Shown: positions 27,230 through 36,675 of the stretch, piece by piece
Position numbering within the stretch: the stretch's first letter is position 1
How the letters are laid out: each line of letters begins with the position of its first letter
DNA from: Corynebacterium sp. p3-SID1056
GTDB lineage: Bacteria > Actinomycetota > Actinomycetes > Mycobacteriales > Mycobacteriaceae
Direction of reading: 5' to 3'
DNA length: 64,000 nt
Assembly (NCBI RefSeq): GCF_025152525.1
Contig: NZ_JALXXL010000009.1
Location: 1-64,000 of the forward strand
Position numbers and translations under genes: made by a program
Notes under the pieces: model-generated
What the model saw: the letters and a program-made list of their open reading frames with translations, nothing else
The model's database searches: none
What the model was told of the DNA's origin: nothing

Positions 27230-28039
27230 TTAGGCGCGCGGTGCGTCCCCCTCGCGTGGGGTGAGGATACGCGGACCGTGCTCGGTCGCGGCCACAGTGT
27301 GCTCCCAGTGCGCTGCGGGTGAGCCGTCGGCGGTGACGACCGTCCAGCCGTCGGCAAGCACGCGCGAGTCGAACTCGCCGCCGAGGATGAGCATCGGCTC
27401 AATGGCGAGGACGGAGCCTTTTTGGATCACCGGGCCGCGGTGGGGCTTGCCCTCATTGGCCAGGAAGGGATCCTCGTGCATGGTGTGGCCGATGCCGTGG
27501 CCGCCGTAGCCATCGAGGATGCCGAGCGTGACGCCGAAGCGCTCCTCGGCGCGGTAGGTGGCCTGCTCGAGCGCGTGCGAGACGTCGGTAAGCCGGTTGC
27601 CCGGCACCATTGCCTTCAGCCCCTCGTGCAGGACCCACTCGGTGGCGCGGTTGAGGGCGTCGACCTCGGGGGCAAGCGTGCCGACACCGAAGCTCAGCGC
27701 CGAATCTCCCACCCAGCCGTCGAGGGTGGCGCCGCAGTCGATGGAGACCAGGTCGCCGTCGGCAAGCACTGTTTCTTTGCTTGGGATGCCGTGCACCACG
27801 ACCTCATTAACCGAGGCGCAGATCGAGCCCGGGAAGCCCTGGTAGCCCTTGAACGTCGGTGTGGCACCGTGCTCACGGATCACTCGCTCCGCCACCTCGT
27901 CGAGCTCGAGCGTGCTCACCCCGGGGCGCGCAGCAGCCTGCACCGCGTTGAGTGCGAGACCGACGATGCGGCCGGCGGCCTCCATCGCATCCAACTCCGC
28001 TGCCGATTTTGCTGCAATCTTGCGCTTGCGAAAGCCCAT
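27230..28039 (-). CDS. map: methionine aminopeptidase type I
   Basis: Removes the initiator methionine from new proteins. The 269-residue product has the five metal ligands in their family contexts: Asp in [16 protein letters not shown] (two), His in [13 protein letters not shown], and Glu in AIEPM and in HWEHTV. ATG 28039 has AGGAAG upstream. It follows adk, the classic secY-adk-map order, but an intrinsic terminator lies between adk and map. Confidence 0.97.
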   Translation of the reverse strand: MGFRKRKIAAKSAAELDAMEAAGRIVGLALNAVQAAARPGVSTLELDEVAERVIREHGATPTFKGYQGFPGSICASVNEVVVHGIPSKETVLADGDLVSIDCGATLDGWVGDSALSFGVGTLAPEVDALNRATEWVLHEGLKAMVPGNRLTDVSHALEQATYRAEERFGVTLGILDGYGGHGIGHTMHEDPFLANEGKPHRGPVIQKGSVLAIEPMLILGGEFDSRVLADGWTVVTADGSPAAHWEHTVAATEHGPRILTPREGDAPRA

Positions 28040-28071
28040 TGCGCTTCCTTCCTTGGTCGAAAAACGAAAAC

Positions 28072-28100
28072 GGGGCCGGTGTAGGCGATACACCGGCCCC
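28072..28100 (-). terminator. intrinsic terminator between adk and map
   Basis: GGGGCCGGTGTA and TACACCGGCCCC form a perfect 12-bp stem with a five-base loop; on the minus strand it is followed by CGTTTTCGTTTTT. It should limit secY-adk transcription into map. Confidence 0.85.
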
Positions 28101-28114
28101 TGTCCGTATTGGCG

Positions 28115-28666
28115 CTACTTCAGCGCGTTCAGCTTGTCCATTGCGCGAGCGTTGATCTCGTCAACGTCGCCGACTGCGTCGATGGAGATGATCTCCTCGC
28201 CGTAGTGGTCGATCAGCGGCGCGGTCTCGTCGCGGTACACGCCGAGGCGGGTGCGGATGGTCTCCTCGTTATCGTCGGCGCGGCCGCGGGCGAGCATGCG
28301 CTCGACCACGACGTCCTCGTCGACCACGAAGTTCAGCACGCCGTCGAGCTTCTGGCCCGCCTTGGACAGCAGCTCGGTGAGGATCTCTGCCTGCTCCACG
28401 GTGCGCGGGAAGCCGTCCAGCAGGAAGCCGTCCTTGGCGTCGTCCTCCTTCAGGCGGGACTCCACCATGCGCGCGGTCACGTCGGTCGGCACGAGCTTGC
28501 CGGCGTCGATGTAGCTCTTGGCCTCGACACCGAGCGGGGTGCCCTCGCCGATGTTGGCGCGGAACAGGTCGCCGGTAGAGATGTGCGGGACGCCGAGCTT
28601 TTCAGACAGAATTGCGGCCTGGGTGCCCTTGCCGGCACCAGGGGGGCCAAGAAGTACGAGACGCAT
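28115..28666 (-). CDS. adk: adenylate kinase
   Basis: Adk interconverts ATP, AMP and ADP. The P-loop is [10 protein letters not shown] (residues 8-17), the AMP-binding segment ISTGDLFR and the family motif [10 protein letters not shown] follow. At 183 residues it is the short actinobacterial form lacking the long LID insertion of E. coli Adk. The ATG overlaps the secY stop by one base (TAATG). Confidence 0.98.
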   Translation of the reverse strand: MRLVLLGPPGAGKGTQAAILSEKLGVPHISTGDLFRANIGEGTPLGVEAKSYIDAGKLVPTDVTARMVESRLKEDDAKDGFLLDGFPRTVEQAEILTELLSKAGQKLDGVLNFVVDEDVVVERMLARGRADDNEETIRTRLGVYRDETAPLIDHYGEEIISIDAVGDVDEINARAMDKLNALK

Positions 28667-29994
28667 TATCGCAGAAGTCCTTCGTAGTTGGATTGCAGGA
28701 GTTGGGATTCAATTTGCTTGACCGTGGTCAGGGCCACGGACACCATAATCAGGATAGCCGTACCGCCGAACGCACTCATGCCCATCTGGCCAGAACCTGC
28801 CAGACCGGCATCCAGCGCCAGGTTCGGCAGGATGGCAATGAACGCCAGGTAGAGCGAGCCGACAACGAGCAGGCGGTTCATCACGTACGCCAGGTACTCG
28901 GCAGTCGGGCGGCCCGGGCGGATATCCGGAATAAATCCACCGTACTTCTTCATGTTCTCCGCCTGGTCAATCGGGTCGTACTGCACCGAGACGTAGAAGT
29001 AGGAGAAGAAGATGATCATGGCGAAGTAGGCCACGATGTACTGCCAGGAACCCGGGTTCTGTAGCCACGCCATCACGTTGTTCATCCACCAGTTATCCGG
29101 CGGGGTCGGCTTATTCATGTTGACGATCTGGGTGATCAGCACCGGCACGTACATCAGCGAGGAGGCGAAGATGACCGGGATCACGCCCGCCTGGTTCACC
29201 TTCAGCGGCAGGTAGGTCGCGGAGCCGCCGTACTGGCGGCGGCCCACCATGCGCTTGGCGTACTGCACCGGAATGCGACGCTGACCCTGCTCGATGAAGA
29301 TGATGCCGATGACCAGTGCGATGATCGCCGCGATCACGATGGCGAGTGCCACGCCGCCGGAGTTCTGCAAAATGATCGCGCCCTCGGACGGCAGTTTGGT
29401 CGCAATGCCGGCGAAGATGAGCAGGGACATGCCGTTGCCCACGCCCTTCTCGGTGATGATCTCGCCGAGCCACATGATGATGATCGCGCCGGAGGTCATG
29501 ACGATGATCATCATCAGCAGGGTCCACACGTTGCGGTCCTCCACCAGCACCGGCATGCCCTGCCCGAGCAGCTGCTCGCGGTCAGCCAGCGCGACGATGC
29601 CCGCGGACTGCAGCAGGGCCAGCGCCACGGTGAGGTAACGCGTGTACTGCGTCATCTTCGCCTGGCCGGACTGCCCCTCCTTCTTCAGCTCTTCAAACTT
29701 CGGGATCACCACGGTGAGCAGCTGGACGATAATCGACGCCGTAATGTACGGCATAATGCCGATAGCGAAGATCGACAGCTGCAGCAGCGCACCGCCGGAG
29801 AACAGACCGATGATGGAGAACATCGTCGCCTGGTCGCCCTGGGAAATGTCCTGCAGGCGGGACTGGATCAAGTTGTAGTCCACGCCCGGGGTGGGGATTT
29901 GGGCACCGACGCGGTAGAGAATCATCAGCGCAAGGGTGATCAGAATCTTGCGGCGCAGATCATGGTCCTTAAACGCCTGAAAGATAGCGGACAC
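28666..29994 (-). CDS. secY: preprotein translocase subunit SecY
   Basis: The central channel of the Sec translocase. The 442-residue protein has ten membrane helices, with [11 protein letters not shown] after helix 1, a plug-region stretch ([12 protein letters not shown]) and the cytosolic loop [12 protein letters not shown]. The start is GTG with a strong AGGAGG five bases upstream; upstream in-frame starts lack a ribosome binding site. In many bacteria secY follows rplO; here it is separated from rplO by the met ABC genes on the opposite strand. Confidence 0.97.
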   Translation of the reverse strand: MSAIFQAFKDHDLRRKILITLALMILYRVGAQIPTPGVDYNLIQSRLQDISQGDQATMFSIIGLFSGGALLQLSIFAIGIMPYITASIIVQLLTVVIPKFEELKKEGQSGQAKMTQYTRYLTVALALLQSAGIVALADREQLLGQGMPVLVEDRNVWTLLMMIIVMTSGAIIIMWLGEIITEKGVGNGMSLLIFAGIATKLPSEGAIILQNSGGVALAIVIAAIIALVIGIIFIEQGQRRIPVQYAKRMVGRRQYGGSATYLPLKVNQAGVIPVIFASSLMYVPVLITQIVNMNKPTPPDNWWMNNVMAWLQNPGSWQYIVAYFAMIIFFSYFYVSVQYDPIDQAENMKKYGGFIPDIRPGRPTAEYLAYVMNRLLVVGSLYLAFIAILPNLALDAGLAGSGQMGMSAFGGTAILIMVSVALTTVKQIESQLLQSNYEGLLR

Positions 29995-30330
29995 AAAGCC
30001 TCCTGGCTCCCACTGCAAACACAAGCAGGAGATTGCGAACAGTATTCGTCACGAGCTGGCCCTACCTACCAAAAAGGCATGCAAAAGCTCACCCGTACAT
30101 ATTTGACCCCACTACCCTACCAGCCCGAACGCGAAACCCAAGAGTCGTGCCCGGTTTAAGCCTGCTCCAATCCCACCCGAAGCGCGTTGTCATTTTTTCA
30201 GCCGGGCACAAGGTGGGCGATACGTAAGCGTCGAGAAGCAAAAGCCCGCAGTAGACCGACCTGTCTTGCATTTGCATACCGAGAGGTTTAGAGTTCCTTG
30301 TGTTATACAAACGCAGTTGAAAGGATCGCC
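29995..30330. other. divergent secY / metQ intergenic region
   Basis: No gene is supported in these 336 bases. It must carry the secY promoter on the minus strand (no clear pair of boxes found; TATGTA near 30105 is a possible -10) and the metQ promoter on the plus strand. GTGCCCGG (30147-30154) and CCGGGCAC (30202-30209) form an 8-bp inverted repeat spanning 63 bases. The McbR-like box at 30252-30267 is listed separately. Confidence 0.5.
30252..30267 (+). promoter_or_regulatory. McbR-like operator upstream of metQNI
   Basis: TAGAC-CGACCT-GTCTT matches nine of ten half-site positions of TAGAC-N6-GTCTA, the box bound by the methionine/cysteine repressor McbR of corynebacteria. It lies about 65 bases before the metQ start, where a repressor could block the promoter. 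This supports repression of the importer when sulfur amino acids are plentiful. Confidence 0.65.
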
Positions 30331-31164
30331 ATGCTGAAGAAACTCGCAGCACTGACCACCGCTACCGCACTCGCCCTGAGCCTGAGCGCGTGCGGCGATG
30401 AATCGAGCGACACCGCCGCCGAGGGCGATTCCCAGACCATCCGGGTCGCCACCTCGCCGGGGCCCTACTCCGAGCTGTTCGAGGACGCCGTGGGCCCGAT
30501 CCTGGAGGAGGACGGCTACACCGTCGAATACACCTCCTTTACCGACCTCACCCAGGCCGACACCGCGCTGAACGAGGGTTCCGCCGACCTGAACGTGGAC
30601 CAGCACTCCGCGTGGATGGGCGTGTTTAATGAGGAAAAGGGCGGCAACCTCGCCTCCATTACCGAGGTGCCGACGGTGCCGGCCGGCCTCTACTCCGAGA
30701 AGTACACCGACATCGAAGAGGTCGCCGACGGGCAGTCCGTGGGCATCCCGATGGACGGCTCCAACAAGTCGCGCGCCCTGCACCTGCTTGTCGACGCCGG
30801 CTGGATCACGCTGCGCGACGACGCCGACGAGACCCTGCTCGCCGAGTCCGACATCGCCGAGAACCCGCACAACCTGGACATCAAGCCAATGGACTCGGCG
30901 AACCTCTCGCGCTCCCTGCCGGACCTCGACTGGGCCGTGATCCCGGGCTCCATGTCGTATTCCGCCGGCCTGGACCCGAAGCTGCAGGTCTTCCAGGAGA
31001 ACCTGCGCCCCGAACTCATCCTCGTGGCCGTGACCACCGAGGACAAGGTCGACGAGCCGTGGGCGAAGGCCGTCGCCGAGGCCTACCGCTCCGACGAGTT
31101 CAAGGAGTACTTCGACGCCAACAACGAGAACAACTACTGGTTCCTGCCGGAATCGCTGCAGTAA
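30331..31164 (+). CDS. metQ: methionine ABC transporter substrate-binding lipoprotein
   Basis: The 277-residue product has a lipoprotein signal peptide with lipobox LSLSAC (Cys about 21), then an NlpA/MetQ-type binding domain (VATSPGPYSELF, LNVDQHSAWM, NKSRALHLL). It should sit on the outer face of the membrane and pass D- or L-methionine to MetI. ATG 30331 follows GAAAGGA. First of three genes metQ-metN-metI; the ATPase carries a NIL domain, supporting methionine as substrate. Confidence 0.93.
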   Translation: MLKKLAALTTATALALSLSACGDESSDTAAEGDSQTIRVATSPGPYSELFEDAVGPILEEDGYTVEYTSFTDLTQADTALNEGSADLNVDQHSAWMGVFNEEKGGNLASITEVPTVPAGLYSEKYTDIEEVADGQSVGIPMDGSNKSRALHLLVDAGWITLRDDADETLLAESDIAENPHNLDIKPMDSANLSRSLPDLDWAVIPGSMSYSAGLDPKLQVFQENLRPELILVAVTTEDKVDEPWAKAVAEAYRSDEFKEYFDANNENNYWFLPESLQ

Positions 31165-31179
31165 CCCAGAAAGGTTCCA

Positions 31180-32238
31180 ATGACCCACTCCCCCGGCACC
31201 ACGCCCGGACCCGCGGTCGCCTTCGAGCACGTGTCCAAAGTCTTCGACACGAGCTCGGGCGACTTCACCGCACTGGATGACATCACCTTCACCGTGCCCA
31301 CCGGCGGCATCTCCGGAGTCGTGGGCACCTCCGGGGCGGGTAAGTCCACGCTCATCCGCACGGTCAATGGGCTGGAAACGCCCACCTCGGGCACTGTGAC
31401 CGTCCTTGGCCGCCAACCTGCCGAGCTCGGCGCGAAACAGCTGCGCGAGCTACGCCGCGAGGTCTCCATGGTCTTCCAGAACTACAACCTGCTGGAAACC
31501 AAGACCGTCGCAGAAAACGTCGCCACGCCCCTGCTCCTTTCCAAAACGCCGAAGGCCGAGGTAAAAAGCCGCGTCGCCGAGGTCCTGGAGATGGTCGGGC
31601 TCAGCGACCGCGCCCAGCACAAGCCGCGCCAGCTCTCCGGCGGCCAGCGCCAGCGCGTGGGCATCGCCAGGGCGCTCGTGACCAACCCGAGCATTTTGCT
31701 TTGCGACGAGCCCACGTCCGCCCTCGACCCACTCACCACCACCCAAATCCTCGAGCTCCTGCGCGACATCAACGCCAAGCTCGGGGTGACCATCCTGCTC
31801 ATTACGCACCAAATGGACGTGGTAGCGCGGCTCGCGGACTCCGTCGCAGTACTGGAAGCCGGCAAGCTGGTCGAGTCCGGGCCCGTGGCCGAGGTCTTCG
31901 CCGACCCGCAGGCCACGCTGACCCAACGCTTCGTGGAAACGGTGATTCCCCGCGCGGTGCCAGACAGCGTGCACGCCGCGATCGAACGGGGCGACTACGA
32001 CGCGGTCGTGCAGCTCATCCACACCGGCAACGCCGTCGCCGACGTCTTTTCGCAACTCGCGAGCCGCTTCGGCACCGAGGCGCACCTGTTATCCTCCGCC
32101 GAAACCGAGCTCGCCGACACCAGCGTCGGGGCCACCATCCTTGGCCTACGCGCCGACGGATCGACCGACGAGGCGCTGGCGTGGCTCCACGGCCTGGACG
32201 GCGTGACCATCAACCGCATCACCGGAAAGGACGCTTAA
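31180..32238 (+). CDS. metN: methionine ABC transporter ATP-binding protein
   Basis: The ATPase of the MetNIQ importer. The 352-residue product has Walker A GTSGAGKST (49-57), signature LSGGQ (152-156), Walker B ILLCDEP (172-178) and a C-terminal ~80-residue NIL-type domain, which in MetN binds methionine and shuts down uptake when the cell is full. It starts 15 bases after metQ with AAAGG upstream, and metI follows after three bases. Confidence 0.95.
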   Translation: MTHSPGTTPGPAVAFEHVSKVFDTSSGDFTALDDITFTVPTGGISGVVGTSGAGKSTLIRTVNGLETPTSGTVTVLGRQPAELGAKQLRELRREVSMVFQNYNLLETKTVAENVATPLLLSKTPKAEVKSRVAEVLEMVGLSDRAQHKPRQLSGGQRQRVGIARALVTNPSILLCDEPTSALDPLTTTQILELLRDINAKLGVTILLITHQMDVVARLADSVAVLEAGKLVESGPVAEVFADPQATLTQRFVETVIPRAVPDSVHAAIERGDYDAVVQLIHTGNAVADVFSQLASRFGTEAHLLSSAETELADTSVGATILGLRADGSTDEALAWLHGLDGVTINRITGKDA

Positions 32239-32241
32239 CGC

Positions 32242-32928
32242 ATGGAACAGCTCAACTCCTGGTGGCGCGACACGACCGGTTCCCGCGTCACCCCCTCGAT
32301 GTACGTCGATTCCTTCGGCGAGACCATCTACATGGTGGGCATCTCCCTGTTCATCGGCGCACTCATCGGCATCCCGCTGGCGCTCGCGCTGGTGATCACC
32401 CGCCCCGGCGGCCTGAAGCCCAACTCGGTGGTCTACGGCATCTTCAATGTGGTGGTCAACATCATTCGTTCCCTGCCGTTTATCATCCTGCTCGTCGCGA
32501 TCTCGCCTTTCACGCGCGTCATCGCCGGCACCGCCATCGGCACTACCGCCGCACTCGTCCCGCTGACGCTCTACATCGCGCCGTTTATCGCGCGCCTGAT
32601 CGAGCAGTCGCTGCTCGAGGTCAACCCTGGCATCACCGAGGCGGCCGACTCCATGGGCGCGACCATGGGCCAGACCATTCGCTACTTCCTGCTTCCGGAG
32701 GCCAAGTCCTCCATCATCCTCGCAGTGACCACTGCGACCGTTGGCCTGATTTCTGCCACGGCCATGGCCGGCACCATCGGTGGCGGGGGCGTGGGTGACT
32801 TGGCGATCGCCTACGGCTACCAGCAGTTCGACTCCGTGGCCATGCTCACCACGGTGGTCATCCTGATCATCGTCGTCCAGGCGATCCAGTCGCTTGGCAA
32901 CAGGCTGGCGCACCGCGCGCGAGCGTAG
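32242..32928 (+). CDS. metI: methionine ABC transporter permease
   Basis: A 228-residue permease with about five membrane helices and the EAA-type coupling loop (EAADSMGATMGQTIRYFLLPEA) that docks MetN. Near its C-terminus is the family segment GTIGGGGVGDLAIAYGYQ. Last gene of the metQNI operon, followed by an intrinsic terminator. Confidence 0.95.
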   Translation: MEQLNSWWRDTTGSRVTPSMYVDSFGETIYMVGISLFIGALIGIPLALALVITRPGGLKPNSVVYGIFNVVVNIIRSLPFIILLVAISPFTRVIAGTAIGTTAALVPLTLYIAPFIARLIEQSLLEVNPGITEAADSMGATMGQTIRYFLLPEAKSSIILAVTTATVGLISATAMAGTIGGGGVGDLAIAYGYQQFDSVAMLTTVVILIIVVQAIQSLGNRLAHRARA

Positions 32929-32941
32929 TTGGTGTGGTTTT

Positions 32942-32975
32942 GCCGCCGGGGCCTTTCCAGGCGTCGGCGGCTTTT
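32942..32975 (+). terminator. intrinsic terminator after metI
   Basis: GCCGCCG/CGGCGGC outer stem with an inner GCCT/AGGC, then TTTTGTG on the plus strand, 13 bases after the metI stop. Confidence 0.75.
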
Positions 32976-33044
32976 GTGTGTGCGGTGTTTTTGCCTGGCG
33001 GCGTTGCGCCTCCCGGCCCGATGCGCGCCCGCCTCCCCCGTGGT

Positions 33045-33107
33045 TAGCGCAAGTTGGAGGTCGATTTTCCCCGTTTTTCGGGGATAAACGCTGTCCAACT
33101 TGCGCTA
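33045..33107. repeat. 63-bp palindromic intergenic element, copy 2
   Basis: TAGCGCAAGTTG at one end and CAACTTGCGCTA at the other are exact complements. Length and many internal positions (CCCCG, GATAAACG, TCCAACTTGCGC) match the copy at 22558-22620. The changes at the outermost base are compensatory (C..G against T..A), so pairing is kept. It lies between convergent metI and rplO. Confidence 0.85.
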
Positions 33108-33127
33108 TCTACGTGGAACGACCGCAA

Positions 33128-33193
33128 ATGTCGAGACCGGGTTGTCGAGTACCCGTGCAAAAACCAATGAATTCGACCTGCCGGTCTCGACAT
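33128..33193. repeat. 66-bp inverted-repeat element next to the 63-bp element
   Basis: ATGTCGAGACCGG (33128-33140) and CCGGTCTCGACAT (33181-33193) are perfect 13-base complements separated by 40 bases. It starts 20 bases after the 63-bp element and has similar length and layout but different sequence. No reading frame is seen in it. Confidence 0.75.
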
Positions 33194-33252
33194 CTAGCGC
33201 GGCCACGGTCAAGCAGCCAGGAAAACCCGCCGCCGAATCCCAGCGCCAACGC

Positions 33253-33294
33253 AAAAAAGCCCGCCGCCCCTTCCTTACGAAAGGGGCGGCGGGC
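33253..33294 (-). terminator. intrinsic terminator after rplO
   Basis: A 14-bp stem (GCCCGCCGCCCCTT with AAGGGGCGGCGGGC, eight-base loop) followed on the minus strand by TTTTTT. It ends the rpsH-rplO transcript. Confidence 0.9.
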
Positions 33295-33311
33295 CGGACT
33301 CCTAGAAGCGC

Positions 33312-33761
33312 TTAGGCCTCGGTGGTGGAGCCGCCGGCAGCCTTGATCTTCTCGGCTGCGGACTTGGAGAACTTGTTGGCGGTGACGTCGAGCTTGACGT
33401 CGATGTCGCCGTTGCCCAGGACCTTTACCGGCTGGTTCTTGCGAACCAGGCCAGCTGCGACGATGTCCTCGATGGACACGGCACCGCCGTCCGGGAAGGC
33501 CTTGGCCAGGTCGTTGACGTTAACAACCTGGTATTCGACGCGGTTCGGGTTCTTAAAGCCCTTCAGCTTCGGCAGGCGCATGTGCAGCGGCATCTGGCCG
33601 CCCTCAAACGCTGCGGAAACCTGGTAGCGAGCCTTCGTACCCTTGGTACCGCGGCCGGCGGTCTTGCCGCCCTTGCCGGCTTCACCGCGGCCAACGCGGT
33701 GCTTCGGCTTGTTCGCACCCTTTGCCGGGCGCAGATCATGAAGCTTGATGATGTCAGCCAT
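33312..33761 (-). CDS. rplO: 50S ribosomal protein L15
   Basis: L15 is a late-assembly protein in the centre of the large subunit. The 149-residue product shows the Gly/Lys-rich start ([20 protein letters not shown]) and [18 protein letters not shown]. Last gene of this block; secY, which normally follows, is transcribed separately 3.7 kb away. Confidence 0.98.
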   Translation of the reverse strand: MADIIKLHDLRPAKGANKPKHRVGRGEAGKGGKTAGRGTKGTKARYQVSAAFEGGQMPLHMRLPKLKGFKNPNRVEYQVVNVNDLAKAFPDGGAVSIEDIVAAGLVRKNQPVKVLGNGDIDVKLDVTANKFSKSAAEKIKAAGGSTTEA

Positions 33762-33768
33762 GTGCTAT

Positions 33769-33954
33769 CTACTCCCCTGCAACTTCCTCGACGGTGACAA
33801 GGTGACGCACCTTGAGCACCTGGCCGCGGGTTGCGGCGTTGTCCTTCTTGATCACGGACTGGCCGATCTTGCGCAGACCAAGAGCCTCGAGGTTCTTGCG
33901 GGTCTGCGGCTTCTCGCCAACCTTACCGTGGTGCAGTGTGATCTTCAGTGCCAT
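33769..33954 (-). CDS. rpmD: 50S ribosomal protein L30
   Basis: A 61-residue protein of normal bacterial size with VGEKPQTRKNLEALGLRKIG, the L30 signature. It lies between rpsE and rplO with gaps of six and seven bases. Confidence 0.97.
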   Translation of the reverse strand: MALKITLHHGKVGEKPQTRKNLEALGLRKIGQSVIKKDNAATRGQVLKVRHLVTVEEVAGE

Positions 33955-33960
33955 TGTGGT

Positions 33961-34596
33961 TTACGCCTCCTGTCCTGCACGTGCGCGCAGCATACGGGCC
34001 GGAGCGACGTCCTCGAGGTCCTTGCCACGCTTCGCGGCGACCTCTTCGGGGCGCACCAGTTCCTTCAGGCCGGCAACGGTTGCCTGAACCACGTTCAGGG
34101 CGTTGTCGGAGCCGAGCGACTTGGCCAGGATGTCCTGAATACCTGCGCACTCGAGCACCGGACGGACTGCGCCGCCGGCGATCACACCGGTACCGGGAGC
34201 AGCCGGGCGCAGCATGACCACGCCTGCGGCTTCTTCGCCCTGGACCGGGTGGGGGATGGTGCCGGCAATCATCGGGACACGGAAGAAGTTCTTGCGAGCC
34301 TCTTCTGCACCCTTCTGGATTGCGGCGGGAACTTCCTTTGCCTTGCCGTAGCCGACGCCGACCATGCCCTGGCCGTCGCCGACGACAACGAGCGCGGTAA
34401 ACGACATGTTGCGGCCACCCTTGACGGTCTTTGCGACGCGGTTAATGGTGATGACGCGCTCGATGTACTTGTCGCGGTCGTCGTTCTGGTTGCGGCGGTC
34501 GTCGCGGCGGCCGCGGCCACCGCGCTCGTTCTTGTTGCCCTTGTTGTTCTGGTTGTCGGCGGAGCGTCCGCCGTCACGCCGTTCACGTTCGGCCAT
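33961..34596 (-). CDS. rpsE: 30S ribosomal protein S5
   Basis: S5 acts at the mRNA entry site and in decoding accuracy. The 211-residue product has the dsRBD-like part ([18 protein letters not shown]) and PFAM-type C-terminal half ([20 protein letters not shown]). An N-terminal basic/Asn-rich extension of about 45 residues makes it longer than the E. coli protein (~167), as in other actinobacteria. Confidence 0.98.
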   Translation of the reverse strand: MAERERRDGGRSADNQNNKGNKNERGGRGRRDDRRNQNDDRDKYIERVITINRVAKTVKGGRNMSFTALVVVGDGQGMVGVGYGKAKEVPAAIQKGAEEARKNFFRVPMIAGTIPHPVQGEEAAGVVMLRPAAPGTGVIAGGAVRPVLECAGIQDILAKSLGSDNALNVVQATVAGLKELVRPEEVAAKRGKDLEDVAPARMLRARAGQEA

Positions 34597-34636
34597 TACG
34601 CGATCCTTCCGTTGATGGTGATGTTTGCGGTGATCA

Positions 34637-35041
34637 TTAGAACTTCAGACCACCTTCACGAGCTGCTTCGGCAAGAGCTGCGACGCGACCGTGGTACTTG
34701 TAGCCACCGCGGTCGAAGACGATCTCTTCGATGCCGGCTGCCTTGGCACGCTCTGCGACGAGTGCGCCAACCTTGGCTGCCTTGTCCTTCTTGTCCCCGT
34801 CCAGGTTGCGCACGTCCGGCTCCATCGACGATGCGGCAACGAGGGTGTGGCCGGCGAGGTCGTCGATGACCTGGACGTGGATGTGGCGGGAGGAGCGGTG
34901 CACGACGAGACGCGGGGTCTCCGGGGTGCCACGCAGGGTCTTGCGGATGCGGTTGTGGCGACGTGCGCGAGCCTCGCGGCGGCGGGAGGAAATGTCCTTG
35001 CCAACCGGGGTGCGCTTGGTGTTCTCTGCAGTATTGCTCAT
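34637..35041 (-). CDS. rplR: 50S ribosomal protein L18
   Basis: L18 binds 5S rRNA. The 134-residue product has [20 protein letters not shown] and the C-terminal [20 protein letters not shown]. It starts two bases after rplF and is 40 bases from rpsE. Confidence 0.98.
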   Translation of the reverse strand: MSNTAENTKRTPVGKDISSRRREARARRHNRIRKTLRGTPETPRLVVHRSSRHIHVQVIDDLAGHTLVAASSMEPDVRNLDGDKKDKAAKVGALVAERAKAAGIEEIVFDRGGYKYHGRVAALAEAAREGGLKF

Positions 35042-35043
35042 GA

Positions 35044-35580
35044 TTACTTACCCGTCTTTCCGACCTTGCGACGTACCTGCTCGCCTGCGTAGCGGATGCC
35101 CTTACCCTTGTACGGGTCATCCTTGCGCAGACGGCGGATGTTCGCCGCGATCTGGCCAACCTGCTGCTTGTCGGTACCTTCGATCGAGAACTTGGTGTTG
35201 CCGTCGACAGCGAATGCGATGCCCTCCGGAGCCTCGATCAAAATCGGGTGGGAGTAGCCGAGGGAGAACTCGAGGTCCTTGCCCTTCTGCTGTACACGGT
35301 AACCAACGCCGAAGATCTCCATGTCGATCTTGTAGCCCTCGGTCACGCCGACAACGAGGTTGTTGATCAGCGAGCGCGACAGGCCGTGCAGCGAGCGGTT
35401 CTTACGGTGGTCGTCCGGACGAGACACCACGATCTGCCCGTCCTCGACGGCAGCGGTGATCGGGGCCGGGATGTCGACGGTCATGGTGCCCTTCGGGCCC
35501 TTCACCTCGACGGTCTGGCCGTCAATCTTGGTCTCGACGTTGTTCGGAATTGCGATGGGTGCATTACCTACACGCGACAT
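35044..35580 (-). CDS. rplF: 50S ribosomal protein L6
   Basis: L6 lies by the factor-binding site of the large subunit. At 178 residues it has the expected length, with [12 protein letters not shown] at the start and the signature segment [20 protein letters not shown] at the C-terminus. 19 bases separate it from rpsH. Confidence 0.98.
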   Translation of the reverse strand: MSRVGNAPIAIPNNVETKIDGQTVEVKGPKGTMTVDIPAPITAAVEDGQIVVSRPDDHRKNRSLHGLSRSLINNLVVGVTEGYKIDMEIFGVGYRVQQKGKDLEFSLGYSHPILIEAPEGIAFAVDGNTKFSIEGTDKQQVGQIAANIRRLRKDDPYKGKGIRYAGEQVRRKVGKTGK

Positions 35581-35599
35581 AGTCTATTCAACCTCCCCT

Positions 35600-35998
35600 T
35601 TACCAGACGTAAGCGAGGACTTCCCCGCCTACACCCTTCTCTTGGGCCTGTCGGTCGGTCAGCAGACCGTGGGACGTGGAAATGATTGCCACGCCCAGGC
35701 CACCGAGGACCTGCGGCAGGTCGTTGGACTTTGCGTACACGCGCAGACCCGGCTTGGAGACGCGGCGCAGACCAGCGATGGAAGCCTCGCGGGTCGGGCC
35801 GTACTTGAGATCCAGGGTCAGGGTCTTGCCCACCTTGGCGTCCTCAACCTTGTAGTCAGCGATGTAGCCTTCCTGCTTCAGGATCTCGGCGATGTTCACC
35901 TTGATCTTGGAGGACGGCATGGACACAGTCTCGTGGCGCGCATTGTTTGCGTTGCGCACGCGAGAGAGCATGTCCGCAATCGGATCAGTCATGGTCAT
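35600..35998 (-). CDS. rpsH: 30S ribosomal protein S8
   Basis: S8 binds 16S helix 21 and in many bacteria represses the spc operon. I start at the first ATG of [20 protein letters not shown], preceded by AGGAAC, giving 132 residues, the usual actinobacterial length. The C-terminal [20 protein letters not shown] matches the family. First gene of a six-gene block; rpsN, which often precedes it, is absent from the window. Confidence 0.97.
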   Translation of the reverse strand: MTMTDPIADMLSRVRNANNARHETVSMPSSKIKVNIAEILKQEGYIADYKVEDAKVGKTLTLDLKYGPTREASIAGLRRVSKPGLRVYAKSNDLPQVLGGLGVAIISTSHGLLTDRQAQEKGVGGEVLAYVW

Positions 35999-36360
35999 AG
36001 TGAGTGACCGGTTCCTTTCTCGTTGCGGTTCCCTTGTGTAACTACCCACCTGACCCGTAAAGGTCGCGTTTTCCGCGTGGTCTGTCGGGGGCTACTTCAC
36101 GCTCCCCACGCTCAGTAACGTGGGGCGCTCGCCGCCTCCCTTGCACGCGGTCCGCATTTCGGCGGGGGGCCTGCAACAAAGTTGGATGTACATTTGGTCT
36201 TGTCGGCTTGTGTTTCTCACACAAGTCCGACGGATAACCCTATACCTCGGCCACCGCGCAGGGCAAATCCCTTCTCGACGTCTCCCTGCCGGACCTTGCC
36301 GGGCAACTCCGACCCAGAGGGCTACTGTGGGAGCCACAGATTCAACGCAAAGGAGTACCC
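35999..36360. promoter_or_regulatory. divergent rpsH / DUF6457-fdhD control region
   Basis: No gene is supported. The rpsH leader (minus strand) contains a hairpin, CCCCACG/CGTGGGG at 36104-36125, a candidate attenuator or S8 site. At 36202-36231 an imperfect inverted repeat centred on CTTGTGT-TTCTC-ACACAAG could be an operator or hairpin serving either direction. For the plus strand, TATACC at 36241-36246 is a possible -10. The ATG at 36361 is preceded by AAAGGAG. Confidence 0.45.
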
Positions 36361-36675
36361 ATGGCACAGAAGGAAAGCCTGCAGTCCACCCACGATTGGC
36401 TGGCAGCGCTTGCAGAGCAGTTCGGGGTCTCGCCAGCGCTGGTGCGCTCTCTCGTCGGAGACATCCTGCAGCTCACCGCCGACGTCGCGCACAACGGCCC
36501 ATCGCGTCCAGCCGCCCCCACCACCGCGTTTCTCGTGGGGCTTGCCGCGGGCCAGGCCGACCTGCCGAACGACGAGGCGGAGCAGGCGGAAAAGGTGCGC
36601 GCGCTCATTGCGCAAACCAGCGCACTCCTGCAGCGGTACGGCGCAGAGAATGAGGGCGTGGATGAGCAGGATTAA
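36361..36675 (+). CDS. DUF6457-type small protein, molybdopterin context
   Basis: A 104-residue helical protein (HDWLAALAEQFGV, DILQLTADVAHN, TTAFLVGLAAGQA) resembling the DUF6457 domain that in other actinobacteria is found alone or fused behind the molybdopterin-guanine dinucleotide enzyme MobA. Its biochemical role is unknown. It overlaps fdhD by 14 bases and heads an operon DUF6457-fdhD-AhpD-like, so it probably helps molybdenum-cofactor insertion into a formate dehydrogenase. The start has AAAGGAG upstream. Confidence 0.8.
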   Translation: MAQKESLQSTHDWLAALAEQFGVSPALVRSLVGDILQLTADVAHNGPSRPAAPTTAFLVGLAAGQADLPNDEAEQAEKVRALIAQTSALLQRYGAENEGVDEQD

